DNA of 64,000 nt from Sipunculus nudus (Eukaryota; Annelida; Sipuncula; Golfingiida; Sipunculidae): positions 53,223,070 through 53,287,069 of the forward strand of contig CM049320.1 of the NCBI GenBank assembly GCA_026874595.1, in the 5' to 3' direction. The translations under genes and the position numbers were made by a program. The notes beneath the pieces are model-generated. The model had not been told where the DNA came from and did no database searches. It saw nothing but the letters and a program-made list of their open reading frames with translations. This document shows positions 1 through 12,364 of this stretch, one piece after another. Position 1 is the first letter of the stretch. Each line of letters begins with the position of its first letter.

Positions 1-2160
1 GCAAATATTTCTTACAAACTTGCATCATTCTGGGTTGCCTCTGTTTATACTGTTAACATTTCTTACAGGAGAGAGATTTTTAAATAAATACCACTTCTGT
101 AACGGAAACTAGACGTTTATTTGAACCATGGGGCAAACAGATTTTAACATGAATATATACCAGGTTGCAAGATTGCCAGTAAGTGCAATGACTTATCCTG
201 TTCCGGTTTTATGTTAACACAAAGTCTAGTAAATGCTAGTGATAAGCCCAAATTAATAAAATCAGTTGGTGAACAAATCTAATTTAATTCTAACAGGAGA
301 TCAGGGATTATGTCTCAAACAAAACTCTAGCAGTCCAGTGTGTCAACTAACTCTACCGGATTGGAAGACATACATGGTTCGCTTTGGGCTATGTACTTGC
401 ACCATAGAGTGCCATTAAGGTCCTTTTGATTTAAACTTGCAATGCCTTTTTATCACTAAACGGTCAAAGCAACTTATGGCCCTGTCATTCCCCAGGTTTA
501 AGGGAGATCATGTTAATCACTGACTGTTGTATTGCCCGTACAATTATAATATCAATAAGGTTTATGGTTTTGCCCTTAAGAGAATATCATCTGTCGCTTA
601 CTTGGATATAATTGTAACTGTTAGATCACAAGGTGGAGATACATATTATAATTTTTTTGTTTTCATATTATTTTCTTTTATTTAACATTTCACTAGAATC
701 ACACCTGATAATAAACATGAAACAACTGCTTTGTCATTCATCTAGTGATTTCTATTTTAATTCCTGGCAAATGCTAACATTCTTATGACTTCTTTGGCAA
801 GGTAGCCAGGCCTGAAATAACTATACGATATAATGGACTTATAAAAGCCCCATTGATAATCCAAAATAAAAAATTACGAAATGATTTTTATATTTCACTC
901 GATGTTATCTTTCCAACCATGAAAACTAGAACTCATCAGATCTGATGTTTTTCTGTCAGAAAGCGATTGCATATTTATATGATTATGAACTTATAAACTG
1001 ATAAACTGCTTATTTTCCCTTTAAACCTATAACATTGAATATTACTTAGATAGTTTTATTTTGGAATATGAAAGCTCAAAATACACAAGGGCCTAATTGT
1101 GAAATAATCAATGTAACAAACAATTCTTTATGGAGTCTTTATCACATAGCGAAAATTCACGCTGAACAGTGAAACAGTAAACAAATTCTATATCTTAAAT
1201 ACGTTATAACCTGTTACCTCTTCTATTGATTTTAAATGTTTAACTTTACAAAGTGCCCCACTGGTCATAATGCTCAGGTTTAAGAGAACCTGTATACACA
1301 ACGTCTGAACATCCCACGTCTAGCGATTACTAGTTGTGCCTTTATATATATCACACTGATGTAATTGCAGTCTGTCATTCACAAAAAGAAACTTAAATGT
1401 CTTACATTATCTTTGTATATAATCGTGAATAATGATGGAAAATAGAGAGTGAAGCTAAGAAATACAATTTCAACTGTAGTCCATCATAATCGGTAAGTTA
1501 CATATGGATAAAATTTCTTACCTTTAAAAAACTAAAAATGTACCGGTTTTGCTCGCAGACGAAAGGTAAACATAAATGTTGCCATCTGTAGTTAATATAC
1601 TCGTAAAAGTCACATGATCAATGTATGATAAAGCACAATAACAAATTGTAGGTAAAATCAAATATCAAATACAACAATAAGCGAATATAAGTTTAACTAC
1701 CCTAACGTAACGCTATCGCTCACATAAAAGGCAATTTTTTTTATTTCCTGACTTGAGTAGGAAGAACATGAAAAAAAGATCATTTTGACTCAAGTCAGCA
1801 AAAGTGGCGATACTTGCAACTAACACTGACATACCAGTCACGGGATCAATATGCTGGGTACATTATGAATACAAACATTTGTGATCAGCAAAGTTAAAAT
1901 AAAGACAAATCTTATAATAATTCAGCACACCTCATACTTATTTAGTCATCTTTTGATTATCTCCAATGAATAAGCCATGGAATGAAAAGAGTTAAATTTT
2001 TTGGCTTGCACAAGTTAGGACAACCTATAGCTTTTAAACAAAATACCAGTCCCATGATCAATATTACCACAGCACTTGGAGCTGTCAGTTCCTGCTGTAT
2101 TCGGTTACCGACATAACATTACAGTTGTTAACGTATTCTATATATGGAGTATTTTTCTTA
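1..2160. other. AT-rich non-coding sequence
   Basis: No convincing exon, RNA gene or tandem repeat was seen on either strand. Open frames are short and have the composition of translated AT-rich DNA. It could be intergenic, or intron of a gene that starts to the left of the window. Confidence 0.55.
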
Positions 2161-2177
2161 AGGGTATGGCAGAAACC

Positions 2178-2191
2178 GGGGGGGGGGGGGG
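2178..2191. repeat. Poly-G run of 14 beside a GC-rich patch
   Basis: A run of 14 G is followed by about 130 bases much richer in G and C than the surroundings, with CCGGACC-type motifs repeated in both orientations. Homopolymer length is a common assembly error. No gene is supported here. Confidence 0.7.
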
Positions 2192-2934
2192 TGGTCCAGG
2201 AGGTCCGGACCCCCCTGTTCAAGTCCCCACAACTTTTTTAAGGGTTTAAGACTAAGTTTTGTGTCCTGGAAATCCCCCCTCTTTTCCGGACCTGGGGACC
2301 TTTTTATAGGTTTTGACATTAGTCCTGCTGGATCTGCTCGTATGAGGGCATAAGATAGTATAACTGTAGGTGCATACACCTTTTGATCATAAATGATACA
2401 TCATTGAAAAGATTATTTTACTGGATATAAGTTTGGCATATAAAGTAAATTTATATAACCACTCATTTGTCGTTTTTCCTAGGGGTGGGTGTAAATATAA
2501 GAATGTATTACTTAAGCAGTATATAGCCAGGGGTCATAAATTGCATGTCATACTGAAGCGTTTGGTTTAAGCTATCATTTGATACCAAATTTGACTGGTT
2601 ACGTTTTGTATATTAAGTAGTATGGGCCTTATAATCACCCGAAGTCGATTTCCTTGAAAGGGGAAAAATGTATACGTCATCCGAAATAAAATATCCATTT
2701 ATTCACTGAGAGCTACCATTTTTATACTGCTATCAGGCTTTTTTTATTACCTACACATGTATACCTATCAAGCACACATGGTGAAAATTTGTCACAAAAA
2801 TGGTACCGATGATCCAAACTTTGGGGTCTGGCTGATGTAGTATTATAAAACTGTGAATGACAAACTACCATTAAATGATATTTAAATATAATACATCTTG
2901 GCGAGGTAATAATAATCTCAGTAATAGTTATAAA

Positions 2935-3005
2935 TACTACTACTACTACTACTACTTATAATAATAATAATAATTATTATTATTATTATTATACTTATAA
3001 TAATA
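2935..3005. repeat. Compound microsatellite (TAC)n / (TAA)n / (TTA)n
   Basis: Trinucleotide repeats follow one another: about seven ACT/TAC units, then TAA units, then TAT/TTA units. The last two blocks are mutual inverted complements, so the stretch can fold on itself. Confidence 0.9.
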
Positions 3006-4137
3006 AAAAGTTTGAATTTAGTTTAACTACATACAAGTATATCTTACGTCCATGAGTGCACAAGATGGCGGACATAGGGAAGGGGGTTATGACAGGCATA
3101 TTTCAAACTTAAAACATCTATATGCTAGAGTAGCGACATGTGCTGTCATGCCTGCTTATCTTCCGGATAGATTTGACAAAAAATCATGTTCTTTATTATG
3201 ATTTAGTATCAATTGTTAAATATGGATTAGCGACCTGATCATGCACAGACACATGTACATTTCATTTATATGTAAAATCCCAGTTTCATCTAGTCAAAAT
3301 GAGTTAAATTATATGTCCACTTGCATGGCAAAGACGGTTACATGTTATTAACATTGAATTACCAACGTAAAAGGGCCAAGTCCACTCTACACATTATAAG
3401 GTTTATTATCTAGGTGAGCTCGAGGGAAACCTTTGCTAACAAAATTGCGCACTTTATGCTTCAAGGCCAGGTATTTCCCATTGAATTGAAATTATAGGCC
3501 TACTCTTCACGCATATAAAACTGCTGTATGCATCGGTAACTTCCATTCTGAATATAACGACATACCCATTCAAAGGCTAAAGTATGTGATTGTTAAACAT
3601 TTCTTATTTTGTGAAATCCCTCGCACTTCCAAAGTAGTGGGGCCAACAACTGAACCGTGTACAGTGGGATCGTGACGCTCCGCTACCCACCGGTGATCAA
3701 GAAGATTCTGTTTATCGAAACGATCATGAATCCTGCACCAATTGCCTATGCTAGGAGGGCATGCTTTCTTCCTCGATCGCGCGTGTGTGTGTTCACACAG
3801 GCAATCAGGCAATCAGGAACGGAATCTCATGAAATTTGCAGTGCATTTCGGGAATGGGCAAATAAAAAAATCGATTTAATTTGGGTGTGGATCCCACTCA
3901 TGATCCGGTTTCAGGAACGCCATCGAGGAATAATCAGAAATGTACAGCAATTATGCACGAGTGAACCTGGTCATATGACCCGAATAAATATTCTTTTAAT
4001 GTGCTATTATTGATAATTCTTTTAATAAAATGATTATTTAAGTATGACGTTTTATAAATGTATGAATATCATATTATATGAAAAGTGGAAGATTACTTAA
4101 ATCGATTGTCAAATGAACCTTAACTTTATGCAACTTT
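3006..4137. other. Non-coding sequence, nothing recognised
   Basis: A 118-codon open frame at 3,657-4,013 (+) is the longest here, but it has no recognisable domain and no similarity I know, and it overlaps a reverse-strand open frame of similar quality. I treat both as chance. The rest is AT-rich and featureless. Confidence 0.45.
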
Positions 4138-4205
4138 TATTTGAACAAGGCCTGTATGCGAACCTGTGCAATTGCATTTACACCAGGTATAATGCTTCAA
4201 TGCTG
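4138..4205 (-). repeat. Short dispersed repeat, reverse copy
   Basis: Read on the reverse strand, this ~68-bp stretch matches 8,788-8,860. Both contain an AGCATTATACCTG block, then CACAGGTTCGCAT, then an AGGCCTGTAGGCCTTGTT-like palindromic block. A shorter third copy lies at 10,990-11,030. It is probably the terminus or remnant of an unnamed dispersed element. Confidence 0.6.
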
Positions 4206-4337
4206 GACCATTACATTTCAAGAACATGTGTAATATGTACATAACAAATGCAAATACTAAACATTTTGAACAAGAATCAATTTCACAAACATCACTGCTG
4301 AAATACTAGCATGGGTGCACACAACACAAAAAATGAT

Positions 4338-4850
4338 AGTAGGTGGCGCCACCAGTCTTGTATATGACAAAGCTATCCGAGAAGTATACATATGCCCAAT
4401 TTCAGGCTGATATATTAAACCCCTCCTGAGACATGAGCAGGGACATACACTGTGTAAAAATAATTATTGGTGGCACCACCAGTCTTGTTTACGACAAAGC
4501 TATCAGATATGTATATACATGCACAATTTCAGGCTGATATCAACCCCCCCCCCCCCCCCCGAAAAATAAGCAGGCACATCCAATCCGCAAAAGTCATTGT
4601 AGGTGGCGCCACCAGTCTTGTATATGACAAAGCTATCCGAGATGTATAAATATGCCCGATTTCAGGCTGATATATTAAACCCCTCCTGAGACATAAGCAG
4701 GGACATACACTGTGCAAAAATAATTATAGGTGCCACTTCCAGTCTTGTTTACGACAAAGCTATCGGATGTGTATAGACATGCACACTTTCAGGCACCAGT
4801 CTTGTGAACGATGAAGTCATCAAAGATGCAGGACAGGTCAAAATATCATG
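4338..4850. repeat. ~128-bp tandem repeat with GGTGGCGCCACC palindrome
   Basis: The block ACCAGTCTTG recurs at about 4,351, 4,478, 4,611 and 4,738, with a fifth partial copy near 4,794. Spacing is about 127-133 bp. Copies 1 and 3 share one variant (TATATGACAAAG, TATTAAACCCCTCC) and copies 2 and 4 the other (TTTACGACAAAG), so the real unit is a dimer of ~260 bp. Several copies start with the perfect palindrome GGTGGCGCCACC or a close variant. A poly-C run of about 16 interrupts the second copy. A diverged reverse-strand copy lies at 10,365-10,490. Confidence 0.8.
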
Positions 4851-5639
4851 CCAAATACATCAAACTTCTGGAGTCAGGTGATGGGCTAACCAGGCCTAGG
4901 TGAGAAAGGCCGTTGCCCCGAGTGAGAACAAACTGCTTGCTCCAGCTACTGCACTGAGTGAACTATTGACCTCCACCTGCCTGCACTGAGTAAACTCTTG
5001 ACCTGTACCTTGCTGCACTGAGTGAACTCTTAATCTGTTGCATAATCTGAGACAGATGGCACTCTGCCAAAGCTATAAATAGATCTAGAATATCATTTGG
5101 CTTGTTGCTAAATCTGAAATAGTAGGCTGTCTGCCAAGCTATATATAAATACAGACTCAATATTGGCCTGTAGGTAAATATGTTTACACATAATGAAAGA
5201 CTTTGGCTACATTTTTTTTTTTTCAAGCTAACATGTTCTAATATTTTATTTTTATCAAAATGTTTACAATAATGAAAGATTTCGTTCCTTTCATTGTTAA
5301 AAGTTCAATAATTCTGCCAACAATCCTTGAGTAAACTCGAACAAATGCCTCCTAAGAATCATTTTGTGCAATGTTATACAGAAGTTGAAACAACAGTTTT
5401 GCAGAAAAAGATTATTGCAGTCAAAAGTTTGAAATAGGTTTACTAATGCCGCAAAACCAACTTCAGTTTTCTATGACTCTTCCAAAAAATCATCAAATCC
5501 AATCGATTCTTATAAAATTGAAAGAACCATACCCCAGGAAAATTTTTGTGAAAAATTAAACGAACCAACTTGACGGTTTATCATAAAACATTTTTAAATT
5601 GGAAGAGGCTTAAATTATGAGGTTTTGTCCTTAAAAAAC

Positions 5640-6235
5640 AGGTCGAAGTAGGTGGCACCACAAAGAAACTAATTTCACATATGAATCATGTGACCAACAT
5701 TTGCACAAAACTTGTCAGTGTGATTACTTGGCCAAATGACTTACTCCAAATACCTATAACTCAGCCAAATTTCATCAAACCAAAACCATTTGAACAAAAT
5801 TTGAGGGAGCTTATCTCTGAGATTTTTTTCGTTTCTTCTGGCAATGTAAGTTAATTCAGGTTACACCCCCAAAAACGCTCAATCCCACAACATTTGTTAT
5901 GTGACAGATTTTTACATAACATTTGGGGATGCTAGCTCAAGCTTTTCCTGAGAAATTATGGGTTAATGCACTGATGAACGATGACCCTCATACAGAAAAA
6001 AAAGTCGATGCAGGTGGCGCTAATACGTCAAATTCTTCTATGATCCATGTGACCACCGTATGCATAATATTTGGTGAAGTTAACTCCAGCCATTTCGATA
6101 TTGTAATTTAAGTATCATTTTTGGCCAAAAAACTAAGTTCAGCTGTCTGTAACTCAGCTAAAGTTCTCTGAACTTCAGCCATTCGCAGAAATTTGAGAAA
6201 TTTGGTTTCAGAGATAATTTTTTTTAATGAAAAAT
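5640..6235. repeat. Two diverged copies of a ~365-bp repeat
   Basis: The segments 5,640-5,840 and 6,005-6,235 are collinear. Each opens with AGGTGGC plus CATGTGACCA, followed by AACTCAGC, AATTTGAG and TCAGAGATAATTT-like blocks. The AGGTGGC(G/A)CC opening resembles the palindromic repeat at 4,338-4,850, so they may be one decayed element family. Confidence 0.5.
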
Positions 6236-6524
6236 TGAACAGTTTGGCCGGAAAGTTTTGGAGGAGAAGATTTGTTAAGTTTTTTCCGCATTTTCTTGAT
6301 AAAATCTAAGTAAATGAAGAAAGCCAAAATATAAGCAAAGTCCGATGGATTTCTTTTAGATGGCCGATTTTTTTGGCATAAAGTTTGATGGTGCTAGCTC
6401 CTTCCGTTTACAAGATAGAATTGATTAACGTATAGTCGACGGACGACGCAAAACGCCACATATTCACATAAGTTCACAGATTCGCTAAAAAGAATCTTTC
6501 AGAAAAAAAGGTATTTCATAACTA

Positions 6525-7000
6525 CTCCTGGGCCCTGAAAAACATAGACGATAACACCAAAATCAACCCCCTACTTTGATTCCTTGGCTTGTCTTATGCG
6601 ATTAAATGGTACAGCGGCCATATTGGCAGCCATATTGAATATCACCGTAACCAAATACGGTACTGTCTTGGACATGTTTTCAATAGATTTCTTGACCCTG
6701 AAAACTTAGGCAAAGACACCAAAATCATAGCCCTACCTCAATTACTTTTTGAGTTATGTATGATTTTATGGTACGGCGGCCATATTGGCAGCCATATTGA
6801 ATATCACAGTAACCAAATACGGTATTGTCTTGGAAATGGTTTCAATAAATTCCTTGACCCTGTAAACATAGACAAAGACACCAAAATCAAACCCCTACCC
6901 CAATTACTTTTCGAGTTATGTATGATTCAATGGTTTGGCGGCCATCTTGGACGCCATCTTGAATTTCACCCTTTCTGCCCTCGATCCAGGATGTCTACCC
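6525..7000 (+). repeat. 162-bp tandem repeat, three copies plus a partial
   Basis: The landmark GGCCATATTGGCAGCC starts at 6,616 and 6,778, and a diverged form lies near 6,940, giving an exact 162-bp step. A partial copy precedes 6,590. Because 162 is a multiple of three, one + frame stays open for 217 codons (6,589-7,242) and yields a repeated peptide (GGHIGSHIEYH..., DKDTKI). The third copy is more diverged and the frame then runs into the next repeat family. I see no start context, splice signal or domain, so I call it a repeat and not a gene. Confidence 0.7.
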
Positions 7001-7084
7001 AAGATTTTGTTACTCCTCTAAAGGTGTCCTACCTGGACCAGAAGTCAAAATTAGGGAACATACGATTGCACACAGGACCCCCTC

Positions 7085-8723
7085 AGCCCCCAGACTACGT
7101 CCGGCTGTCCGGCCGTCCGTCCGTTAACAAGGCACCAATCGTAACCGTTAGACCTAGAAACCTCTTACTGTACATCCAGGGAGGTCCTGGGCAAATCTCC
7201 TTCGAAACCCAAAATCAGGTCATGGTGACCTATATTTTGTGACCTATGGGCCGAAAACATGATTTCGAGCACCCAGACAGTCAGACGGGGCACAAAATGT
7301 ATCCATGAGACCTAGAAGCCTCTAACCTGACATTTTGCGAGATCCTAGGCAGAAGTCCTGAAATTAGGTCATGGTGTTCTATATGTTGTGACCTTCAGGC
7401 CAGAAAACATGATTTTGAGCACCCTGAATGTCAGATGGAGACAAATCGTGTATGTTGGGCCTAGAATCTTCTAACTCAATATTCTGGCAGTTTCTAGGCA
7501 AATCTCCTTTGAAACCTGAAATAAGGTCATGGTGAACTTTATTTTGTGACCTACAGGCCGAAAACATGATTTTGAGCACCAAGACAGTCAGATAAGGCAC
7601 AAATAATATCCATTAGACCTAGAATCCTCCAACATGACATTTTAGAAGATGTGAGGCAAATGTCCTTGGAAACCTGAAATTAGGTAACCTTGACCTATAT
7701 TATGTGACCTAGGAAAAAGATGTCGAATGAACACCCTGAAAGTCAGATGATGACAAATCGTATCTGTTAGTCCTACAATCTTCTTACACAATTTCCTGGG
7801 AGGCTCTAGGCAAATCTCCTTGGAGACCTGAATTTAGGTCATGGTGACCTACATCGTCTGACCTACAGGCCGAAAACAGGATTTTGAGCACCCAGAAAGT
7901 CCGGCAGGGCACACATTGTATTTGTAAAGCCTAGAATCATCTAATGTAACATTCTGAGAGGTCCTTAGCAAATGTCTGTGGAAAACTGAAATTAGGTCAC
8001 CATGACTATATTTTGCGACCATTGGGAAAAGAAGTCATATAAGCACCCAGACAGTCAGTCATGGCACACATTTTATCTGTTAGGCCTAGAATCTTCTAAT
8101 GTAACATTCTGAGTTGTTCTTGGCCAGTGTCCCTGGAAAACTGAAATTAGGTCACTATGACCTATATTTTCAACCTATCAGAAAAGATGTCATATAAGCA
8201 CCCAGACAATCAGACAGGGCACAAATTGTATCCAATAGGCCAAATCTTTATACATAAAATTCATGGAGGTCCTAGTCAAGTGTCCTTGGAAACCTGTAAT
8301 TAGGTCATGGTGACCGAAACTGTGTGACCTATGTGCTGAACAATGGTTTTGCGCACCCAGACAGACAAGGCACAAATTGTATCCATTAGCCCTAGACTCT
8401 TCTAACATGACATTCAGGGAAATCCTTGGCATTTCTCCTTGGAAACCCGAAATTGGAACACCTATATTCTGCTATCTATGGACCAGAAACATGATTTTGA
8501 ACACCCGGACAAACAGTGTACAAATTGTATCCATTTTCCTCGGAACCCTCTGTTTTGAAATCCAGGCGGGTCTCTGATGAATCATGAAATTTTATTTTCT
8601 GTCCAATTTTAACATAGTAACATTAGCAATAGGCTATTCTCACAGACAATATATTACATTTATAAAAGAAATGAGCACCCTGTCAGATTTAGCTCAGCGT
8701 CATGGCCCATAGGCCACTTGTTT
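7085..8723 (+). repeat. Repeat family 1 (~157-bp units), first large copy
   Basis: It opens with a GTCCGGC...GTCCGTCCGTT stretch. About nine diverged tandem units of roughly 155-165 bp follow. Each carries CCTTGGAAACCTGAAATTAG, GGTCATGGTGACCTATATTTTG-like, AACATGATTTTGAGCACC and CACAAATCGTA or CACAAATTGTA blocks. It closes with TTAGCTCAGCGTCATGG, a GGCCCATAGGCC near-palindrome and CTTGTTT. The same layout recurs at 51,124-52,315 and 52,826-55,526, and fragments lie at 12,886, 46,925 and 47,815 (reverse). It is dispersed, probably mobile and non-autonomous, but I cannot assign it to a named class. Confidence 0.8.
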
Positions 8724-8787
8724 ACATGTACGTATCACACATGTACTTAAACGATCAAGTACTTTTCTAAAAAAAAGCATGTTATCA

Positions 8788-8860
8788 TGGAAGCATTATA
8801 CCTGATGTATATCTCATTTCACAGGTTCGCATTAGGCCTGTAGGCCTTGTTTTATTTAAT
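8788..8860 (+). repeat. Short dispersed repeat, forward copy
   Basis: This matches the reverse copy at 4,138-4,205 and the shorter copy at 10,990-11,030. It includes CACAGGTTCGCATTAGGC followed by the imperfect palindrome AGGCCTGTAGGCCTTG. Confidence 0.6.
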
Positions 8861-10364
8861 GAAAGGATGATTCTCGTATAAAGAAAGAGTTATACTTTGC
8901 TTACATTATTTACATTTTCATAATATTAAATGATACAAACTAATATCTTGATATTCTGTAATGATTTATTTAAACTGCAATTAATACAATTAATAACATG
9001 ATTGTTAATGGGCGATACTAGGTGATTTTACTCTATATCACCTAGTGTCATTCCAAGAGCTTGAAAGGTCCTAATTTACTGAAAATATGCCATATCAATA
9101 TTTTTTGCAGAAACAGATGTAAGGCAGTCAAAACGTTTGAATAAAATATTTATTTTGCAAAATTTATTTATACTCAATGAAAAAAGTGTTTTATTTTTTA
9201 ATTTTGAATACAAACATGATCAATATGATTATATTTACCTAATAAAATCCTCAAAATACATTTGGTTATGTGTGGAAACTTATAAAATTCGCCATTTTAA
9301 CATCACTTGGTAATCATAATGAATGTTGCCCGGACCGATCCCGAACCAAATTTTTAACAAAAAATCAGTTGTATTCAAAAATGCACTTATTTTTAAGATA
9401 GCCGCCAAAAATACATTAAGCTGTGCATGCTGCGTGTCCATCACATGTTTTTTTTCATACATTTCAGATGCCATAGTAATTGAAAATATAACGGCATTTA
9501 TAGTCCCCACATTTGGCAGTCACCCAGTTTTTGGGGGGCCTGGCTCATGGACCATAAGATAAAGACGAAGTCACGCTTCTGTTATTCATTAGTACATATT
9601 TAATCAATAATGAGCATGTTTATACTTCAAGGCATACCTTGTTCACAATTATTTGGCATTTCTAATTTTCTTCTTAGAGTTACACCAGTGTAACTTACCA
9701 TCATATGGTGATGTTTATGTACTGTTTTATCATCTATTTTCATTTGTCAAAACGGACACTTGACACGATCGCCCGATGGCATGTTACTTAAATCTCTTCT
9801 AATGATAGGTTGTTATCATATTTAGAAGTAAAAGTATGTGGTTGGTTATAAAATTAATTAAAACTTATCTGTATTCGTTTATGCTTTTCATAGGCATCTG
9901 TTAATTTTCTAAACATTTTGCTTAAAACATTTATGCATATGTCAGTTTAATAAAAAGCATTTTAGCCAAGGTTTTCCAGTATGTATAAGCAGAGTTGGCA
10001 ACAGGCTAAGATTTTATTAGTATCTATAAATCGGTTGGCAGATTGTTAACTATTTAAGATATTGGCAAAGGGCCCATTTTCAATTGTATCTATAAATAGC
10101 TTTAGAAGACTGCATACTGTTTCAGATTTGGCAACAGGGCAAGAGCCAGTATAGTAGCCACACTCGGCAAATAAGTTACTTTAACAAAGGGTCAGCTGAG
10201 CTAGGCTCTCCCCCTCCTGATTGACACGATGCATATATAGCTTTTTATATGCTGTTATTTGACTACCGCTGTGGAACTGCTGTATTGTATTTTCATGTTT
10301 AATTCAGTACAGTGATTATTCACCTTAAGATGTCTATGCAACATGGATAGCATTATTGTACAAA
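8861..10364. other. AT-rich non-coding sequence with one perfect hairpin
   Basis: No exon is supported. An exact 10-bp inverted repeat (ACTAGGTGAT at 9,017-9,026 and ATCACCTAGT at 9,037-9,046) brackets a 10-base loop. Overlapping open frames around 9,280-9,560 on both strands have no recognisable content. Confidence 0.45.
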
Positions 10365-10490
10365 AGACTCGGGCACCACCTACAATCATTACATCCCTAA
10401 GTATTTGCCAGGAGCGATTTGATATTTTAGCCTGAAATTATGCATTTCTATGCATCTCGTGTAATGTCGTTGCCACATAATGTTCTTTCA
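10365..10490 (-). repeat. Reverse copy of the ~128-bp palindromic repeat
   Basis: On the reverse strand this contains TTTCAGGCT, an ATGCATAGAAATGCAT-like block, ACGAGATGCAT and GGTGGTGCCC, in the order seen at 4,338-4,850. It is a single diverged unit. Confidence 0.5.
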
Positions 10491-11531
10491 GGTTCGTTAA
10501 GTCTCTCAGTCCTCGAGTTATATATGATTATGATGTTGACTATTCACATACTTTGACAGAAACGACAGACACTAGTAGAATGTGCAAATACTAAAAAATA
10601 CAACATTTAATAGAAATTAAATCCGAACGCGGATATCTTTCCTCTTGCATTTTACGAACCCCTAGCCTCCCTGACACGTTGAGTGACATTGTTAAAAAGC
10701 TATATCAGCACCACGTGGCTCCGGAACAGGTTCCACTTTAACTTGGTACATGCATTCCGCTCCCAGAACAAAATGGAGAAAAAAAGTAGAAAGGTGACAT
10801 AAGGACTTGCAGGCCGTACCCATTCATCTGTTCGGGTTTTCGTGAAGACGCAGCTATTAGAAAATAAAAGTGTTAAACTGTTTAAAAGATAAACGTAAAT
10901 GGCCGGTCTTCCCCTCATCGAGAGCTGTTCCGAAATGCGACGTGTTTTTTGCGGGAAAGTCTATTTATAGTCACCCTGTTCTATCCCACTGTACAGGTTC
11001 GCATTAGGCCTGTAGGCTTTGTTTTATCATGTATCTCGTATAAACATAATATGGAATATATATATACAGAAGATATTTTCTTGCAAGGGCTGTGCTATGT
11101 ATGAACCTTAACAAATATAATAACTGAAATGAGCGGTTGAAATAGGGGGGCCATATATTATTAAGGTTCAATGATCGTCAAACATCTTTAGTCTAATTAA
11201 GCTTTTTACAAACATGTTAAAATGAATTTTGACATTTTAATTACACGGAACGGTAGGTTATATATAGTTAGTATTTTTCAAGGTTAATGCCTTAACAAAT
11301 CTGATATTTTACTTAAGATAACTAAAATATAAGGAATATATCTTGTCTTTATATTCTTTTAATAAAAAAACTGCAGTAGCTGGTCACTGCCTATTCCCTT
11401 ATTAACTCCAGTATCTGTTAAACTAATATGGTTATGTGTAATTTAGGCCTTTATGCGAATTTACATAAAATAAATATACTGGTTTTTCAATGAGGCCAAA
11501 GAATTATATGGTTGACTACTTTATTGCACAG
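10491..11531. other. Non-coding sequence upstream of the first candidate exon
   Basis: A short copy of the dispersed repeat (10,990-11,030) is the only recognisable feature. The final bases (…TTATTGCACAG) form a usable 3' splice site for the exon that follows. No TATA box or CpG-rich promoter was identified. Confidence 0.45.
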
Positions 11532-11610
11532 GAGATGGGAAAGGAACAACTTATAGTCCAGGAGTCCATATCAATGAATCAGTTCTTCAAGAAGTTTAAA
11601 GACAATATGG
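11532..11610 (+). CDS. Candidate exon 1 (partial gene, unknown N-terminal region)
   Basis: Seen: an acceptor ending GCACAG at 11,531, 79 nt open in one frame (EMGKEQLIVQE..., ending KKFKDNM), and a strong donor GTAAGT at 11,611. It ends after the first base of a codon (phase 1), which matches the two-base start of the exon at 12,365. The second codon is ATG (11,535) in an acceptable initiation context, so this may be the first coding exon; otherwise earlier exons lie outside or are unseen. The encoded 26 residues are polar with a mixed-charge helix-like stretch and no signal peptide. Family not recognised. Confidence 0.55.
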
Positions 11611-11877
11611 GTAAGTGGGAAACTAACATACTACAGATTTATGAGATTTAACAGTAGTAACAGGTTTACAAAAATATGAAGCACAAAAAAAGATTTGTTC
11701 AGAGCAATTTCTTATTTATATCTGTTTGTGTTTGTATGGGTGTCATTACACTATAGAGATGTTGGCCTTCAGGGTATATTGTATGCGTTCAAACTATTTA
11801 TGGTACATTATTAATGCTCCCCTGTATGGTAGACCACTTTCACCGTGATATATTGAAAGTATATATATATTACATTG

Positions 11878-12015
11878 ATATATATATATATATATATATA
11901 TAATGGTATACATGTACACAGAAAAGTCGGTTCACTGACGGTGGGAATCGAACCCATGATCTTCCGATTTCCGGTCTTGGGCCTTACCACTTCGCTACGC
12001 CAAATTTCCCTTCCC
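11878..12015 (-). mobile_element. tRNA-derived SINE
   Basis: On the reverse strand there is an A-box-like TAGCGAAGTGG (11,987-11,997) and a canonical B box GGTTCGATTCC (11,944-11,954), spaced as in a tRNA gene. The full cloverleaf does not close properly: the anticodon stem is wrong. A (TA)n tail follows on the 3' side at 11,878-11,902. The tRNA-like head with a simple-repeat tail is the usual SINE layout. It lies inside the proposed intron 1. The SINE family is unknown to me. Confidence 0.75.
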
Positions 12016-12364
12016 CTCTGTGTATTTGCACACTTTTATAGGAACCAGCAAAGTGACGTCACGGTAGAGACGTCATAGTCTCGCCCACTTCATGTGTCGG
12101 CACGTACGTGTCATACTTATGCTTAGGGTTTATCCGAAGATTTTCCACCATCTGTACAGGAATGTATTCATCAAAGTCATCAAGACTCCGACACAAGGTC
12201 AACTCATAAAAGACAAGCGAAATGTCAGATTCACAGATATCTTATGATGGTAACATTGTACAACCAAGATTTTCAACTATGTTAGACTAAAACCCGTGCG
12301 TTGCACCGGTAGTTGCTAGTTGTATATAATTGTATCATTATAAATGTATATTTTATAACAATAG

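Noticed and set aside
3657-4013. 118-codon open frame as a gene
   Set aside because: No recognisable domain, no splice or promoter context, and an equally long reverse frame overlaps it.
11940-12005. A functional tRNA gene on the reverse strand
   Set aside because: A and B boxes are present, but the anticodon stem and acceptor stem do not pair properly, and the 3' side runs into a simple-repeat tail. A SINE fits better.
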